Assembly (NCBI GenBank): GCA_015066105.1
Contig: SVOY01000001.1
Coordinates: 372,001-436,000, forward strand
DNA from: Oscillospiraceae bacterium
Lineage (GTDB): Bacteria; Bacillota; Clostridia; Oscillospirales; Acutalibacteraceae
Direction: 5' to 3'
DNA: 64,000 nt
Under the pieces are notes generated by a model. It was not told the origin of the DNA, did not search any database, and saw only the letters and a list, made by a program, of their open reading frames with translations. This document shows positions 53,538-63,638 of the stretch, piece by piece. Position 1 is the stretch's first letter. Each line of letters begins with the position of its first letter. Position numbers and translations under genes: made by a program.

Positions 53538-54245
53538 TTAAAGTTCTTCGTCGAGCAGAGCCTTTGCAACGCGAAGGTCATAGGGATAGGTGATTTTGAT
53601 GTTGTGCACCTCACCGTCAATCATATGAACGTCATAGCCCTTCATGCTGAAAATTTTGCAGGCATCGGTGAGGATATCCTTTTCCTCCTCGGTAAGGCTG
53701 TAGTAAAGCTCCTTGAGCAGCTTGGCCTTGAAGGCCTGGGGAGTCTGACCCTGATAGAGCTTGCTTCTGTCGGGAATTGAGCTTATTGTTTCACCGTTCT
53801 GACTTTCAACAATAGTGTCGGTTGCAGGAACAACCGTGTCCGTTGCACCGTATTTGAGGGCGGCCTCAATGTTTTCGTCAATAATTCTTGCCGAAACAAA
53901 GGGGCGCACGGCGTCGTGGGTGACGATGATTGTTTCGTCGTCAAGGCCGTCGGTTTCTTCAATATATCTGATTGAGTTCATAATGGTTTCATTTCTTGTG
54001 CTGCCGCCCTTGAGCACAAGAACCTTGTCATTTTCGGGCAGATACTTTGCAAGAAGCTCCTTGGTATAATTCACCCACTGGTCGGGGCAGAGAATTATAA
54101 CCTTTCTGAATTTGCTGTTTACAAAAAACTTTTCAACTGTATGAACAATAATGGGCTTATCCTTAATTTTAAGATACTGCTTGGGCTTTTCCATATTTCC
54201 CATTCTGCTGCCAATTCCGCCGGCGGCAATTACTGCATATGTCAT
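53538..54245 (-). CDS. TarI-like ribitol-5-phosphate cytidylyltransferase (IspD family)
   Basis: A 235-aa nucleotidyltransferase with AAGGIGSRMG and KPKQYLKIKDKPIIVHTVE (CTP binding), a conserved Arg/Lys, THDAVRPFV, ATDTIVE and QTPQAFK near the end. IspD and TarI share this fold. Adjacency to a TarJ-like reductase and a LicD-family transferase favours TarI (CDP-ribitol formation) over IspD (isoprenoid precursor). GAGGTG precedes the ATG at 54245. Confidence 0.85.
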   Translation of the reverse strand: MTYAVIAAGGIGSRMGNMEKPKQYLKIKDKPIIVHTVEKFFVNSKFRKVIILCPDQWVNYTKELLAKYLPENDKVLVLKGGSTRNETIMNSIRYIEETDGLDDETIIVTHDAVRPFVSARIIDENIEAALKYGATDTVVPATDTIVESQNGETISSIPDRSKLYQGQTPQAFKAKLLKELYYSLTEEEKDILTDACKIFSMKGYDVHMIDGEVHNIKITYPYDLRVAKALLDEEL

Positions 54246-54287
54246 AAATTCACCTCAAAAAAATAATAATATAAAATAACACATATT

Positions 54288-54315
54288 ATTATACTTGTTA
54301 TTGCTGTTTTGTCAA
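54288..54315 (-). promoter_or_regulatory. SigA promoter of the tarI/tarJ-like pair
   Basis: On the minus strand TTGACA (54315-54310), 16-nt spacer, TATAAT (54293-54288). Confidence 0.8.
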
Positions 54316-54337
54316 CCTTAATAATTTATATACTCGG

Positions 54338-54366
54338 TTGACAAAAAACACACTGCAAGGTATAAT
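54338..54366 (+). promoter_or_regulatory. SigA promoter of the SDR-LicD gene
   Basis: TTGACA (54338-54343), 17-nt spacer, TATAAT (54361-54366): full consensus, 36 nt upstream of ATG 54403 and back to back with the minus-strand promoter. Confidence 0.88.
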
Positions 54367-54402
54367 ATCAACGAATTATAAATAAAAAGGATTGACAGAA
54401 TT

Positions 54403-56373
54403 ATGAATCAGTTTTTTTTGGACGAGCTTAATTGTGTTGCCAAGGATATAGGCAAGTACCTTACAAATCCCCGTTTTTATTGCGGTAATGAAATAAATAT
54501 CATCGGTGACGAAAACGCTCTTTCGGCTTATCTTGCAGGCTACAATGCTTCTTTGCTTGATGAAGGCGACAACGGAGCGGTCAACATCATTACTCAGGGC
54601 GAGCTTCGCAACAAAAGGCTCTATGCTGAAATTGAAGAGGGCTACGGCCACAAAAACTGTCTGAGCTTCCTTAAGGACTACGATGAGTATATTGCCGGAA
54701 CAGATGACAGCAGAATCAAACGCTTTTATTATATTGCCAACCTTCAGCTTGATGAATACAAGGATGAGACCTTTGCCGAGGAAAAGATTAAAAATCTTGA
54801 CAAGTGGCTCACCTATGCAATGAAGAATAAGGGCAGATTTATCTTTGTGCCCATATTCAATTTTTCAAAGCCCTTACCCGACGGTATTGCCGCCTGCTCA
54901 GAGCGTGAGCTTGAGGCGATTGCCGCGTATGACGAGGACTTTTATCAGGGCAGAATTCTCTGCAGAATGGAGGAGGTCTGCCGCAAGCACTTCAAGGGTG
55001 AAGAAAGCTATATCAAGGTTGTACGCTTTGATAACATTTTCGGCCCCCTTGTGCCCTCAACATCAAATCTCGGTCTTGATGAGGTAATTGACGAGCTGAT
55101 AAATGATAACAAAATTGTTTTCTATACATCGGATTCCCGCACCTATCATACGGGCTGTTATATAAGGCAGGCACTTACTGCCGTTTATTACGTTGACTTT
55201 ATGGGTAAGGTCGGTAATGTATATAACGCAGCAAATTACTGCTTTACAATGTATGACGTTAAAAGCGCACTTTACAGAAGCTTCAGAAAAAGAAACCCTG
55301 CCGCATCATTTGTTGACGACAGCAACGGCGTTGTGCCTGAAAACGATTTTGACTGTCTCGGAAACATCAAAATCAGAAATCTCGGCTGGACAAGAAAGAC
55401 CGCTCTTAAAGAGGCGGTTTACAGAACGGCACTTGCAAAGTGTGACGATGAATACGACGCCAGCTTTTACGTTTCCGTTTATCAGGGCAAGCTTGACCGT
55501 ATCAAGGCTCTTGAAATGGAAATTATGCGCGAGATTGACCGCATCTGCAAAAAACACAACATTACCTATTTCCTTGTCGGCGGAACACTGCTTGGTGCCG
55601 TAAGACATAAGGGCTTCATTCCATGGGATGACGATATGGATATCGGTATGCTGCGTGACGATTACGATAAATTCCGCAAGGTCTGCCCCCAGGAGCTTCA
55701 GTCACACCTGAGCTATCAGTCTCACATTGAAGAGACAACCTCGCACTATATTTTTGACAAGGTGCGACTCAAGGACACTTATTTCAACACAAAATTCTCC
55801 AACAGATTTGACGATATTCAGAACGGTATTTTCATTGACGTGCTTGTTTTTGATAAAACGGGCAACAACAAAAAAATTCAGAAGGCACACATCAAGCTTA
55901 TCAAAATTTTCCGCAGACTTATCAACGTCCGTTGGGTAAACATTGCAAGAAGGGGAATACACTACCGCGCATCAAAGCTGTTCCTGCCGCTTATGAGACT
56001 TGTTCCCTATAAGCTGTATCACCGCTGCCTTGACAAATCGCTCACCCTTTTCCACAAAAACAAAAAGGCGGGCTATCTCATTGACGGTGTAGGCCTCAAC
56101 CTTGATAAGGGCGCCTTCCCGGCAGAATGGTTCGGCGAATTCATTGATATGCAATATGAGGATATGACCCTCAAGGTTCCCGTCGGCTACGATAATTACC
56201 TTCGTATGTGGTACGGCGATAATTATATGCAGCTTCTGCCGCTTTCCTCACGCTTCTCGGGCCACAAGCTTCTCCGCCTTGACCTGGGTAAATACATTCT
56301 TCCCGAAACCGAAGAAATGACCGCTCACGAAAACCATCTTCTCGGTGAGCTTTACGAGGATACCCTTGAATAA
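54403..56373 (+). CDS. SDR/epimerase-like - LicD phosphotransferase fusion
   Basis: A 656-aa protein. Residues 1-340 look like an extended short-chain dehydrogenase (nucleotide-sugar epimerase) that has lost the N-terminal GxxGxxG loop: VVRFDNIFGPLVPSTS, an SDSRTYHTGCYIRQAL segment and GNVYNAANY are typical of the family's substrate half. Residues about 375-640 are LicD: REIDRICKKHNITYFLVGGT, then LLGAVRHKGFIPWDDDMDIG with the DDD metal motif. LicD proteins transfer phosphocholine or polyol phosphates to glycans. Divergent from a CDP-ribitol pair, it most likely transfers ribitol-phosphate. The SDR half may be structural or act on the acceptor sugar. The terminal helices are basic and could touch the membrane. 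Confidence 0.86.
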   Translation: MNQFFLDELNCVAKDIGKYLTNPRFYCGNEINIIGDENALSAYLAGYNASLLDEGDNGAVNIITQGELRNKRLYAEIEEGYGHKNCLSFLKDYDEYIAGTDDSRIKRFYYIANLQLDEYKDETFAEEKIKNLDKWLTYAMKNKGRFIFVPIFNFSKPLPDGIAACSERELEAIAAYDEDFYQGRILCRMEEVCRKHFKGEESYIKVVRFDNIFGPLVPSTSNLGLDEVIDELINDNKIVFYTSDSRTYHTGCYIRQALTAVYYVDFMGKVGNVYNAANYCFTMYDVKSALYRSFRKRNPAASFVDDSNGVVPENDFDCLGNIKIRNLGWTRKTALKEAVYRTALAKCDDEYDASFYVSVYQGKLDRIKALEMEIMREIDRICKKHNITYFLVGGTLLGAVRHKGFIPWDDDMDIGMLRDDYDKFRKVCPQELQSHLSYQSHIEETTSHYIFDKVRLKDTYFNTKFSNRFDDIQNGIFIDVLVFDKTGNNKKIQKAHIKLIKIFRRLINVRWVNIARRGIHYRASKLFLPLMRLVPYKLYHRCLDKSLTLFHKNKKAGYLIDGVGLNLDKGAFPAEWFGEFIDMQYEDMTLKVPVGYDNYLRMWYGDNYMQLLPLSSRFSGHKLLRLDLGKYILPETEEMTAHENHLLGELYEDTLE

Positions 56374-56390
56374 AAATAAAATGTATTGGA

Positions 56391-56420
56391 AAACACGGGT
56401 CTTGCACCTGTGTTTTTTGA
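56391..56420 (+). terminator. Intrinsic terminator after the LicD fusion gene
   Basis: AAACACGGGT (56391-56400) pairs with ACCTGTGTTT (56406-56415), 10 bp with one G-U, loop CTTGC, followed by T-rich sequence. Confidence 0.88.
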
Positions 56421-56458
56421 TTATTGAGCGGTTTTCGGTTTATTTTGACGGTTATTTC

Positions 56459-56487
56459 TTGACATAAGTTTTATTTAATAGTATTAT
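56459..56487 (+). promoter_or_regulatory. SigA promoter of the rnj operon
   Basis: TTGACA (56459-56464), 17-nt spacer, TATTAT (56482-56487), about 100 nt upstream of the rnj start. Confidence 0.78.
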
Positions 56488-56585
56488 ATCCTATAATACC
56501 ATTACTATGGGCAATTAGCGTCTTGATTATTTTAAACGGATTTATATATATGAAAATTTTAAAAAAAGGAGTGTTAGGCAGTTAA

Positions 56586-58511
56586 ATGAGTGAGAACAAA
56601 CAAAACAACACAAAGACCCGAAAGAAAACACAGCAGAAGCCTGCTTCCGTAAAAAAAGACAATACGCAGAAAAACGATAAGGCAACCAACGTGCCTCAGG
56701 AAAAAAAGAAGGGCAAGGCTGTTTCGCAGACGAAAAAGCAGACAGCTGCCGCTCAGGGCAAAAGCACAAAAAAATCTTCACCTGCTATGCAGAAAAAGAA
56801 TAAGGCGCCTTCGGGAAAAACCAAAAAACGCAGCACTAAGAACAAAGCTGCTGCCGAGCCCATAAAAATTGCTTTTCTCGGCGGCCTCAATGAGGTCGGA
56901 AAGAATATTACCGTGTTCCAGTACAAGGAGGATATTCTTATTGTTGACAGCGGCCTTGCCTTCCCCGATGAGGATATGCCCGGCATTGACCTTGTAATTC
57001 CCGATTTTACCTATCTTGAGAAAAATGCGGATAAAATCAAGGCTATATGCATTACTCACGGACATGAGGACCATATAGGCTCGCTTGCATATTTGCTTAA
57101 AAAGGTGAATATTCCCGTTTACAGCACAAGGCTTACAAACGGCCTTATTGAAGGGAAGCTGAAGGAGCACGGGCTTCTCGGCAGCGCAAGGCTCAATGTT
57201 GTAAAAGCCGGTGAGTGCGTAAAAGCAGGCGAATTCACTGTTGAATTCATTCACGTCAACCATTCAATTCCCGATGCGGTGGGCTTTGCGATAAAGTGTG
57301 ACGGCGGCACGGTTGTGCACACGGGCGACTTTAAAATTGACACCACACCCATTGACGGCGGAATGATTGACCTTGCACGCTTTGCCGAGCTCGGCAAGGA
57401 GGGCGTGCTTTGTATGATGGCCGATTCAACCAACGCGGAAAGGCACGGATATACCGAGAGCGAAAGCAAGGTGGGTGCATCCTTTGAGCTTCTTTTCAGA
57501 AAGGCCGAAAAAAGGCGCATCATTGTTGCAACCTTTGCTTCAAACATCCACCGTGTTCAGCAGATAATCAATGTTGCCGCAGAGCTCGGCAGAAAGGTTG
57601 CCCTTTCGGGCAGAAGCCTTGAAAACGTTGTTGCCGTTGCCGCAGAGCTCGGCTATCTCAAGGTTCCCGAGGGTATACTCATAAAGCTTGATATGATTAA
57701 CCGCTATGCCGACCATGAGGTTGTGCTTATCACAACGGGCAGTCAGGGCGAGCCTATGTCGGCACTTACGAGAATGGCCTTTTCCGACCACCGCAAGGTT
57801 TTTGTCGGCCCTAACGATTACGTTATTATTTCGGCAACGCCCATCCCCGGCAACGAAAAAACCGTCAGCAGGGTTGTCAACGAGCTTATGAAGCTCGGCG
57901 CCGAGGTTGTTTATGAAAAGATGTATGACGTACACGTTTCGGGTCACGCCTGCCGTGAGGAGCTTAAAATGATGCTCGGCATTGTCAGACCGCAGTATTT
58001 TGTTCCCGTTCACGGTGAGCAGAAGCATCTTTTAAAGCACGCTGAGCTTGCCGAGTCCGTGGGAATTCCCTCCTCAAACATTGTAATCGCCGATAACGGT
58101 ATGCTTCTTGAGGTTTCACAAAAGCATATCAAAAAAATCGGCACCGTGCCCGCAGGCAGAATATTTGTTGACGGCTACGGTGTTGGCGACGTCGGCTCCG
58201 TTGTTCTTCGCGACAGAAAGCACCTTGCCGAGGACGGTATAATTATTGTTGTTGCAACGGTCGACAGCGTATCGGGCGACCTTGTTTCGGGACCCGATAT
58301 CGTTTCGCGAGGCTTTGTATTCGTTAAGGAAAACGAGGAGCTTATCGAAGAGGCAAAAGCCACGGCTTATAACGTCATAATGCGTTGCTTTGACAGAAAT
58401 ATTACGGATTGGGGCTCAATCAAAAGCCGTGTACGTGACGAGGTTTCAAGGCTTATGTATGAAAAAACCAAGAGAAGCCCCATGATTCTTCCCATACTTA
58501 TGGAGATTTAA
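56586..58511 (+). CDS. rnj: Ribonuclease J with Lys-rich N-terminal extension
   Basis: A 641-aa protein. The metallo-beta-lactamase/beta-CASP core begins at about residue 92 (PIKIAFLGGLNEVGKNITVF), with the zinc motif HGHEDH at 158-163, GDFKID, ADSTNAERHG, TGSQGEP, and the C-terminal HVSGHA and PVHGEQ. It performs 5'-3' exo- and endonucleolytic mRNA decay and rRNA maturation in Firmicutes. Residues 1-91 are a low-complexity tail rich in Lys, Thr, Gln and Ala that standard RNase J1 (about 555 aa) lacks, probably an RNA-binding or protein-contact extension. First gene of a housekeeping run with 1-nt spacing to gdpP. Confidence 0.95.
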   Translation: MSENKQNNTKTRKKTQQKPASVKKDNTQKNDKATNVPQEKKKGKAVSQTKKQTAAAQGKSTKKSSPAMQKKNKAPSGKTKKRSTKNKAAAEPIKIAFLGGLNEVGKNITVFQYKEDILIVDSGLAFPDEDMPGIDLVIPDFTYLEKNADKIKAICITHGHEDHIGSLAYLLKKVNIPVYSTRLTNGLIEGKLKEHGLLGSARLNVVKAGECVKAGEFTVEFIHVNHSIPDAVGFAIKCDGGTVVHTGDFKIDTTPIDGGMIDLARFAELGKEGVLCMMADSTNAERHGYTESESKVGASFELLFRKAEKRRIIVATFASNIHRVQQIINVAAELGRKVALSGRSLENVVAVAAELGYLKVPEGILIKLDMINRYADHEVVLITTGSQGEPMSALTRMAFSDHRKVFVGPNDYVIISATPIPGNEKTVSRVVNELMKLGAEVVYEKMYDVHVSGHACREELKMMLGIVRPQYFVPVHGEQKHLLKHAELAESVGIPSSNIVIADNGMLLEVSQKHIKKIGTVPAGRIFVDGYGVGDVGSVVLRDRKHLAEDGIIIVVATVDSVSGDLVSGPDIVSRGFVFVKENEELIEEAKATAYNVIMRCFDRNITDWGSIKSRVRDEVSRLMYEKTKRSPMILPILMEI

Positions 58512-58512
58512 A

Positions 58513-60471
58513 ATGAAAAAGATATGGAAAATTTATGATTTTTCCCTGCCGTTTGCTTTTGTTGCGGCTGTTTTTGCCGCAATACTGCTGCTCAAGGACA
58601 GAAACTTAGGCATAATTGCTTATGTTTTTATCGGTCTGGCACTTGCAGGAAAATTCATTTATTACAAACAGAAAAAGGATAAGCTTTTAGCTCAGGTTGA
58701 GGCGGTTTCCGCTGAGCTGACCTTTGACCAAGGCAAGGCCTTTGAGGCCTTGACGGTGCCCTGCTGTGTTATTGAAGAGGACGGCAGCTTTATCTGGTTC
58801 AACGGCAGCTTCAAGGATTATTTCAACATCACGGCTGAAAGCACAATGAAAAGCATCGGCGAAATCGTTAACCGCGACAGCATTGAAAAGCTGCTTGTCG
58901 GCAAGGGATACCGCATAAGGGTTGACAACCAGTATTTTTCCGTTTATTCCAACGAGATTTCCGTTCTTGACGATAAGCTTTATCTGCTTTACTTTTTTGA
59001 TGAAACAAAGCTTCGTATTACCGAAAAGGAGTATTACGATTCAAGGCCGTCTATAATGCTTTGCGTTATTGATAACGCTGACGAGATTTATCAGAACTTC
59101 AAGGACAGTGAATGTACTGCGATTATCGGTGCAATTGAAGAAATGATTGAAAGCTGGGTTTCCTCCTTCGGGGGACTGTGCCGAAAATATTCGAGCGACC
59201 GTGTGCTTGTTTTTGTTGAAGAGCGCGGCCTGCAGAGAATGATAACCGATAAGTTCAGTATTCTCGATAAGGTCAGAGAGTACACCTTTGACGGCAAAAG
59301 CGTTGACGTAACGCTTTCAATCGGTGTGGGTAAGGATGCCGCAATGCCCGAGGCTCATGCCTCTGCCAAGCAGGCCCTTGATATGGCGCAAAGCCGCGGC
59401 GGCGACCAGGTTGCAGTCAAGCATGAGGTGCAGTACAAGTTTTACGGCGGCGTTTCTGCAGGTCACGAAAAGAAAAATAAGGCGAAAACCCGACTTATTG
59501 CAAAAACCGTTGCCGAGATTATACGAGACAGCGATAACGTGCTTATTATGGGTCACCGCTTTGCGGATTTTGATGCCTTCGGCGGTGCGGTGGGCGTTTA
59601 TGCCGTTGCACGTCATTTCGGTAAAAGGGTGAATATTGTTTTAAACCGTAAAACCTCACTTGCAGAGCCTCTTACAGAGCGTTTTGTAAACGAATACGGT
59701 GAAGATGTTATTGTTACGCCCGAAAAGGCATCGGCTCTTGTGCACGGCAATACGCTTCTTGTAGTTGTTGACACTCATAAGCGTGATGTTACCGAGTCTC
59801 CCGAGCTTGTTGACAGATGCGAAAAGGTTATGGTTATTGACCACCACAGAAAGAGCGTCGGCTTTATTGAAAATACGGTTATGTTCTATCATATGCCCAA
59901 TTCGTCCTCAACCAGCGAAATGATGGCGGAGCTTGTTCAGTACGTTGATGCAAAGCCCGTTATCAACCCCTTTGATGCACTTGCACTTTTCTCGGGAATT
60001 ATGCTTGACACGCGTAACTTTATTATCCGTGCCGGTGTAAGAACCTTTGAGGCTGCGGCTTATCTGCGTTCACGCGGTGCAAACACCGTTGAGGCAAAAA
60101 AGCTTTTTTCAAACGATATGGAAATTTTCCGTCATCGCAACACAATTATTGATACGGCGACAGAGTACAAAGCCTGTGCAATTTCTCTTGCAAGCGACGA
60201 GATTGAAAATGTTCGTCTCGTAACCTCTCAGGCAGCTGACGAAATGCTTAACATAGACGGCGTAAAGGCTTCCTTTGTGCTTTACATCAGCGGCAACGGT
60301 GTCAACATTTCGGCAAGAAGCTACGGCGAAATGAACGTTCAGCTTGTAATGGAAGCAATGGGCGGCGGCGGACATCAGACAATGTCAGCCTGTCAGCTTA
60401 AGGATGTTTCCCTTGAGCAGGCGCAGGAAATGCTTGAAAAAGCAATAGACAATTATTACGAAAATAATTAA
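58513..60471 (+). CDS. gdpP: GdpP-type c-di-AMP phosphodiesterase
   Basis: A 652-aa protein. Two membrane helices (about 11-30 and 33-50), a PAS-like domain ([17 protein letters not shown]), a degenerate GGDEF domain ([14 protein letters not shown] and [20 protein letters not shown], without a clean GGDEF loop), then the DHH domain: [32 protein letters not shown], and DHHA1 with [16 protein letters not shown] and GGGGHQ. Matches GdpP/YybT domain order and length. It hydrolyses c-di-AMP to pApA, which influences potassium and osmotic balance, wall stress and beta-lactam tolerance. Located between rnj and rplI, the usual gdpP-rplI-dnaB order. Confidence 0.95.
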   Translation: MKKIWKIYDFSLPFAFVAAVFAAILLLKDRNLGIIAYVFIGLALAGKFIYYKQKKDKLLAQVEAVSAELTFDQGKAFEALTVPCCVIEEDGSFIWFNGSFKDYFNITAESTMKSIGEIVNRDSIEKLLVGKGYRIRVDNQYFSVYSNEISVLDDKLYLLYFFDETKLRITEKEYYDSRPSIMLCVIDNADEIYQNFKDSECTAIIGAIEEMIESWVSSFGGLCRKYSSDRVLVFVEERGLQRMITDKFSILDKVREYTFDGKSVDVTLSIGVGKDAAMPEAHASAKQALDMAQSRGGDQVAVKHEVQYKFYGGVSAGHEKKNKAKTRLIAKTVAEIIRDSDNVLIMGHRFADFDAFGGAVGVYAVARHFGKRVNIVLNRKTSLAEPLTERFVNEYGEDVIVTPEKASALVHGNTLLVVVDTHKRDVTESPELVDRCEKVMVIDHHRKSVGFIENTVMFYHMPNSSSTSEMMAELVQYVDAKPVINPFDALALFSGIMLDTRNFIIRAGVRTFEAAAYLRSRGANTVEAKKLFSNDMEIFRHRNTIIDTATEYKACAISLASDEIENVRLVTSQAADEMLNIDGVKASFVLYISGNGVNISARSYGEMNVQLVMEAMGGGGHQTMSACQLKDVSLEQAQEMLEKAIDNYYENN

Positions 60472-60485
60472 CGGAGGATATAAAA

Positions 60486-60926
60486 ATGAAAGTAGTATTA
60501 AAGCAGGATGTAAAGGGACTCGGCAAAAAGGGCGAGCTTGTTAACACCTCAGACGGATATGCAAGAAATTTCCTTTTCCCCAAGGGACTTGCCGTTGAGG
60601 CAAATGCGCAGAGCATGACTGAGCTTAAAAACCGCGAGCAGTCACAGAAATATAAGATTGAAACCGAAACCGCTGCCGCTAAAAAGGCTGCCGCTGAAAT
60701 TCAGGGCAAAACAATCCGCATCAAGGCCAAGGCAGGTCAGAACGGTAAGCTTTTCGGCTCGGTAACAAGCAAGGAAATTGCCGAAAAGCTCAAGGAAGAA
60801 TTCAAGCTTGACGTTGACAAGCGCAAGGTTGTTGTTGAGGATATCAAGCAATTCGGCACCTTTGAGTTTGAGGTTAAGCTTTATCAGGGCATTTCCGCTA
60901 AGCTTTTTGTAGCTGTAGGGGAATAA
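60486..60926 (+). CDS. rplI: 50S ribosomal protein bL9
   Basis: A 146-aa protein with the bL9 signature: [20 protein letters not shown] and [16 protein letters not shown], followed by a long connecting helix (about 40-75, rich in Ala/Lys/Glu) and the C-terminal domain with [19 protein letters not shown]. Length is normal. CGGAGG precedes the start. It binds 23S rRNA domain V and helps maintain reading frame. Conserved position between gdpP and dnaB. Confidence 0.97.
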   Translation: MKVVLKQDVKGLGKKGELVNTSDGYARNFLFPKGLAVEANAQSMTELKNREQSQKYKIETETAAAKKAAAEIQGKTIRIKAKAGQNGKLFGSVTSKEIAEKLKEEFKLDVDKRKVVVEDIKQFGTFEFEVKLYQGISAKLFVAVGE

Positions 60927-60953
60927 TTGTTTAAAATTCTGGAGTGAACAAAA

Positions 60954-62336
60954 ATGGAAAGAGGAAACACATTTGTATCCTTTGACGATGTGAATATGCC
61001 TTATTCTCTTGAGGCTGAGCAGGCTGTGCTCGGCTCAGTGCTCATTGACCCCTCCTGCATTACTCAGGTGCTTATTCTTGTAAAGCCCGAATATTTTTAT
61101 CTGCCTCAGCATAAGGCGATTTTCACAATAATGCAGGAAATTGACGCTCTCGGCGGAAAAATAGACCCTCTGATTGTGCTTGAAAAGCTTAAGAATGAAA
61201 GGGTCTATGACGATGCCAACGGAAAGCAGTATCTTTTACAGCTTTCTCAGCTCGTTCCCTCAACGGAAAACGTTGAAGCCTACGCTAAAATTATCCGTGA
61301 AAAGTTTTACGTAAGGTCGCTTATCAACGTTTCAAAGTCGATAATTGATGAGGCTTCAACCTCGTCTGAGCAGGCAGACATTCTTCTTGAATCTGCCGAG
61401 CAGAAGATTTATGACATCCGTCAGGGCAGAGTTACAAAGGGTCCCGCAAAAATAGGCGATATAATCGTTAACGAGGTTTACGATAAGCTGCAGAAGCTCA
61501 GCTCACCCGATAAGGATAAATACAAGGGCTTTACCACCGGCTTTGTTGACCTTGACAAGGCAATTACAGGCCTTAACAGGTCAGACCTGCTTATTATCGG
61601 TGCCCGTCCCGCAATGGGTAAAACCAGCCTTGCACTCAACCTTGCAAGAAACACCGCAATGATGGGTCACAAAAAGGTGCTGTTCTTCTCACTTGAAATG
61701 ACAAAGGAGCAGCTTGCTCAGAGAGTCCTTTCAACCGAGGCAAGAGTTGAAAGCACCAAAATGAGAACGGGCAATATCACAAGCGACGAGTGGGCAAAGC
61801 TTGCAACGGCAACGGGTCTTCTCAGCGGCTGCGAGCTTTATTTTGACGATACGTCAAACCTCACCGTTTCTGAAATGAAGTCGAGAATCAGACGTCTGCG
61901 TGACGTTGATGCGGTTTTTGTAGACTATCTTCAGCTTATGAAAAGCGGCTCAAGGTCTGAAAGCCGTGTTCAGGAGGTTTCGGAAATCACACGAAACCTC
62001 AAGCTTATGGCAAAGGACCTCAATATTCCCGTTGTTGTGCTTGCACAGCTTGCACGTTCAACCGAGGGCAGAGGAAAGTCACACAGACCTCAGCTTGCCG
62101 ACCTTCGTGAATCGGGCTCTATTGAGCAGGACGCCGATATTGTTATAATGCTTTACAGAGATGAGTATTACGCAACCGAAAAGGACAGCGATGCTTATGA
62201 GGAAAAGCCTGCCGTAAACGAGGCCGAGTTCATCATTGCCAAAAACAGACACGGCCCCACAACAACGGTAAAGGTTGCCTGGAACGGCGACTACACACTC
62301 TTCTCAAATCTGGAGACAATCAGAAATGATATGTAA
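60954..62336 (+). CDS. dnaB: Replicative DNA helicase
   Basis: A 460-aa protein. N-terminal helical domain (SLEAEQAVLGSVLIDPSC and on), linker helix, then a RecA-like motor with Walker A GARPAMGKTS (216-225), the ALNLARNTAM helix, Walker B FVDYLQLM, and a C-terminal motif with RESGSIEQDADIVIMLYRDE. It is the hexameric 5'-3' helicase that opens DNA at the fork. Follows rplI as in most Firmicutes. Its last 11 nt overlap the start of tilS. No intein is seen. Confidence 0.97.
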   Translation: MERGNTFVSFDDVNMPYSLEAEQAVLGSVLIDPSCITQVLILVKPEYFYLPQHKAIFTIMQEIDALGGKIDPLIVLEKLKNERVYDDANGKQYLLQLSQLVPSTENVEAYAKIIREKFYVRSLINVSKSIIDEASTSSEQADILLESAEQKIYDIRQGRVTKGPAKIGDIIVNEVYDKLQKLSSPDKDKYKGFTTGFVDLDKAITGLNRSDLLIIGARPAMGKTSLALNLARNTAMMGHKKVLFFSLEMTKEQLAQRVLSTEARVESTKMRTGNITSDEWAKLATATGLLSGCELYFDDTSNLTVSEMKSRIRRLRDVDAVFVDYLQLMKSGSRSESRVQEVSEITRNLKLMAKDLNIPVVVLAQLARSTEGRGKSHRPQLADLRESGSIEQDADIVIMLYRDEYYATEKDSDAYEEKPAVNEAEFIIAKNRHGPTTTVKVAWNGDYTLFSNLETIRNDM

Positions 62337-63636
62337 GGTTAAAGCTGCCGTTGAAAAATACGGCCTTATTGACAAAGGCGTAAAATCGGTTGCCGTCGGC
62401 TTTTCGGGCGGTGCGGATTCCGTCTGTCTTCTTGATATTTTAAGTAAAATAAAGGAAGATTACGGTATAATATTAAAGGCCGTGCACGTAAATCACAACA
62501 TCCGCGGTCAGGAGGCCGTGCGTGACGAGCTTTTTGTAAAGGACTTTTGTAAAAAAAGGGGCATTGAGCTTCTTGTGTTCAGCGTTGATGTGCCCTCACT
62601 TGCAAAGGAGCGTAAGCTGAGCCTTGAGCAGTGCGGCAGGCAGGTGCGCTATGAATGCTTTGAAAAAGCGGGCTGTGATGCCGTTGCGGTTGCCCACACC
62701 CTTTCTGACAGTATTGAAACCTTTCTCTTCAACCTGGCAAGAGGTACGGGTGCAAAGGGCCTTGGCGGAATAAGCCCCAAAAGGGAGCCTTCGGTGATAA
62801 GACCGCTTATTGAATGCACAAGGCAGGAGATTGAAGCCTACTGTGAAGAAAGCTCCCTGCAGTACGTTACGGACTCCACAAACCTTTCAGATGATTACAC
62901 AAGAAATCACATAAGGCACAGACTTGTGCCTGCCTTTGAAAAAATCAACACCGATTTTGAGGCCTCCTTTCACAGAGCTATGTGCAGTATACGCGAGCAG
63001 GATGCCTTTATTGAAAAATGCGCCCTGAGCCTTCTTGGTGAAAGTGCCGCAGAAAAGGGACATAAAATCGCCCTTTTGCAAAAGGCCGACAACGCGGTGC
63101 TTAAAAAAAGCATACTTTTTATGCTCAAGGATAATATGCAAAAGCCGCCCGAGGCAAAGCACATTGATGCCGTTTTTTCTCTCATTAAAGAGGGGAAGGG
63201 TAAAATTGAGCTTGCAAAGGACTTGTATATTTTGGCAGAGGGTGATATAATTGCCTTCATCCGCAATAAGAATATTGCATCGCAGTGGAAAAGTGAGCCC
63301 TGTAACGGTGTTGCAAAAACGCCTTACGGCACATTTATTCTTGCCGAGTCGGCAAAAGTCACTGCCGATTCCTTTGACGGTGACAGGGTGAGCAGTGAGG
63401 GACTTTGCTTTTCGTCAAGATATCCGGGGGACTGCTTCACCGATAAAAAAAGGGGAGTGACAAAAAGCCTTAAAAAGCTTTTTAACGAAATGAAAATCCC
63501 CGTGCACGAAAGAAATGCCGTTGCGGTGCTTCACGACGGCGAAAATGTTGTTTGGATTGAAAATATTGGCGTTAATGCCAAGTACATACCTGACACAAAC
63601 ACACAAAAAATAATTACAGTAAAAAAGGACGGGTAA
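62326..63636 (+). CDS. tilS: tRNA(Ile)-lysidine synthetase
   Basis: 436 aa from ATG 62326, overlapping dnaB by 11 nt. N-terminal PP-loop ATPase SGGADS (27-32), the conserved HVNHNIRGQEA, DAVAVAHTLSDSIETFLFNL, RGTGAKGL and RPLIECTRQEIEAYCE blocks. The long C-terminal part includes a substrate-binding domain ending in SRYPGDCFTD and MKIPVHERNAVAVLHDGENV, as in full-length TilS. It modifies C34 of the tRNA-Ile2 anticodon to lysidine so that it reads AUA, an essential function. It precedes hpt by 2 nt, the common tilS-hpt pairing. Confidence 0.95.
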   Translation: MICKVKAAVEKYGLIDKGVKSVAVGFSGGADSVCLLDILSKIKEDYGIILKAVHVNHNIRGQEAVRDELFVKDFCKKRGIELLVFSVDVPSLAKERKLSLEQCGRQVRYECFEKAGCDAVAVAHTLSDSIETFLFNLARGTGAKGLGGISPKREPSVIRPLIECTRQEIEAYCEESSLQYVTDSTNLSDDYTRNHIRHRLVPAFEKINTDFEASFHRAMCSIREQDAFIEKCALSLLGESAAEKGHKIALLQKADNAVLKKSILFMLKDNMQKPPEAKHIDAVFSLIKEGKGKIELAKDLYILAEGDIIAFIRNKNIASQWKSEPCNGVAKTPYGTFILAESAKVTADSFDGDRVSSEGLCFSSRYPGDCFTDKKRGVTKSLKKLFNEMKIPVHERNAVAVLHDGENVVWIENIGVNAKYIPDTNTQKIITVKKDG

Positions 63637-63638
63637 AA

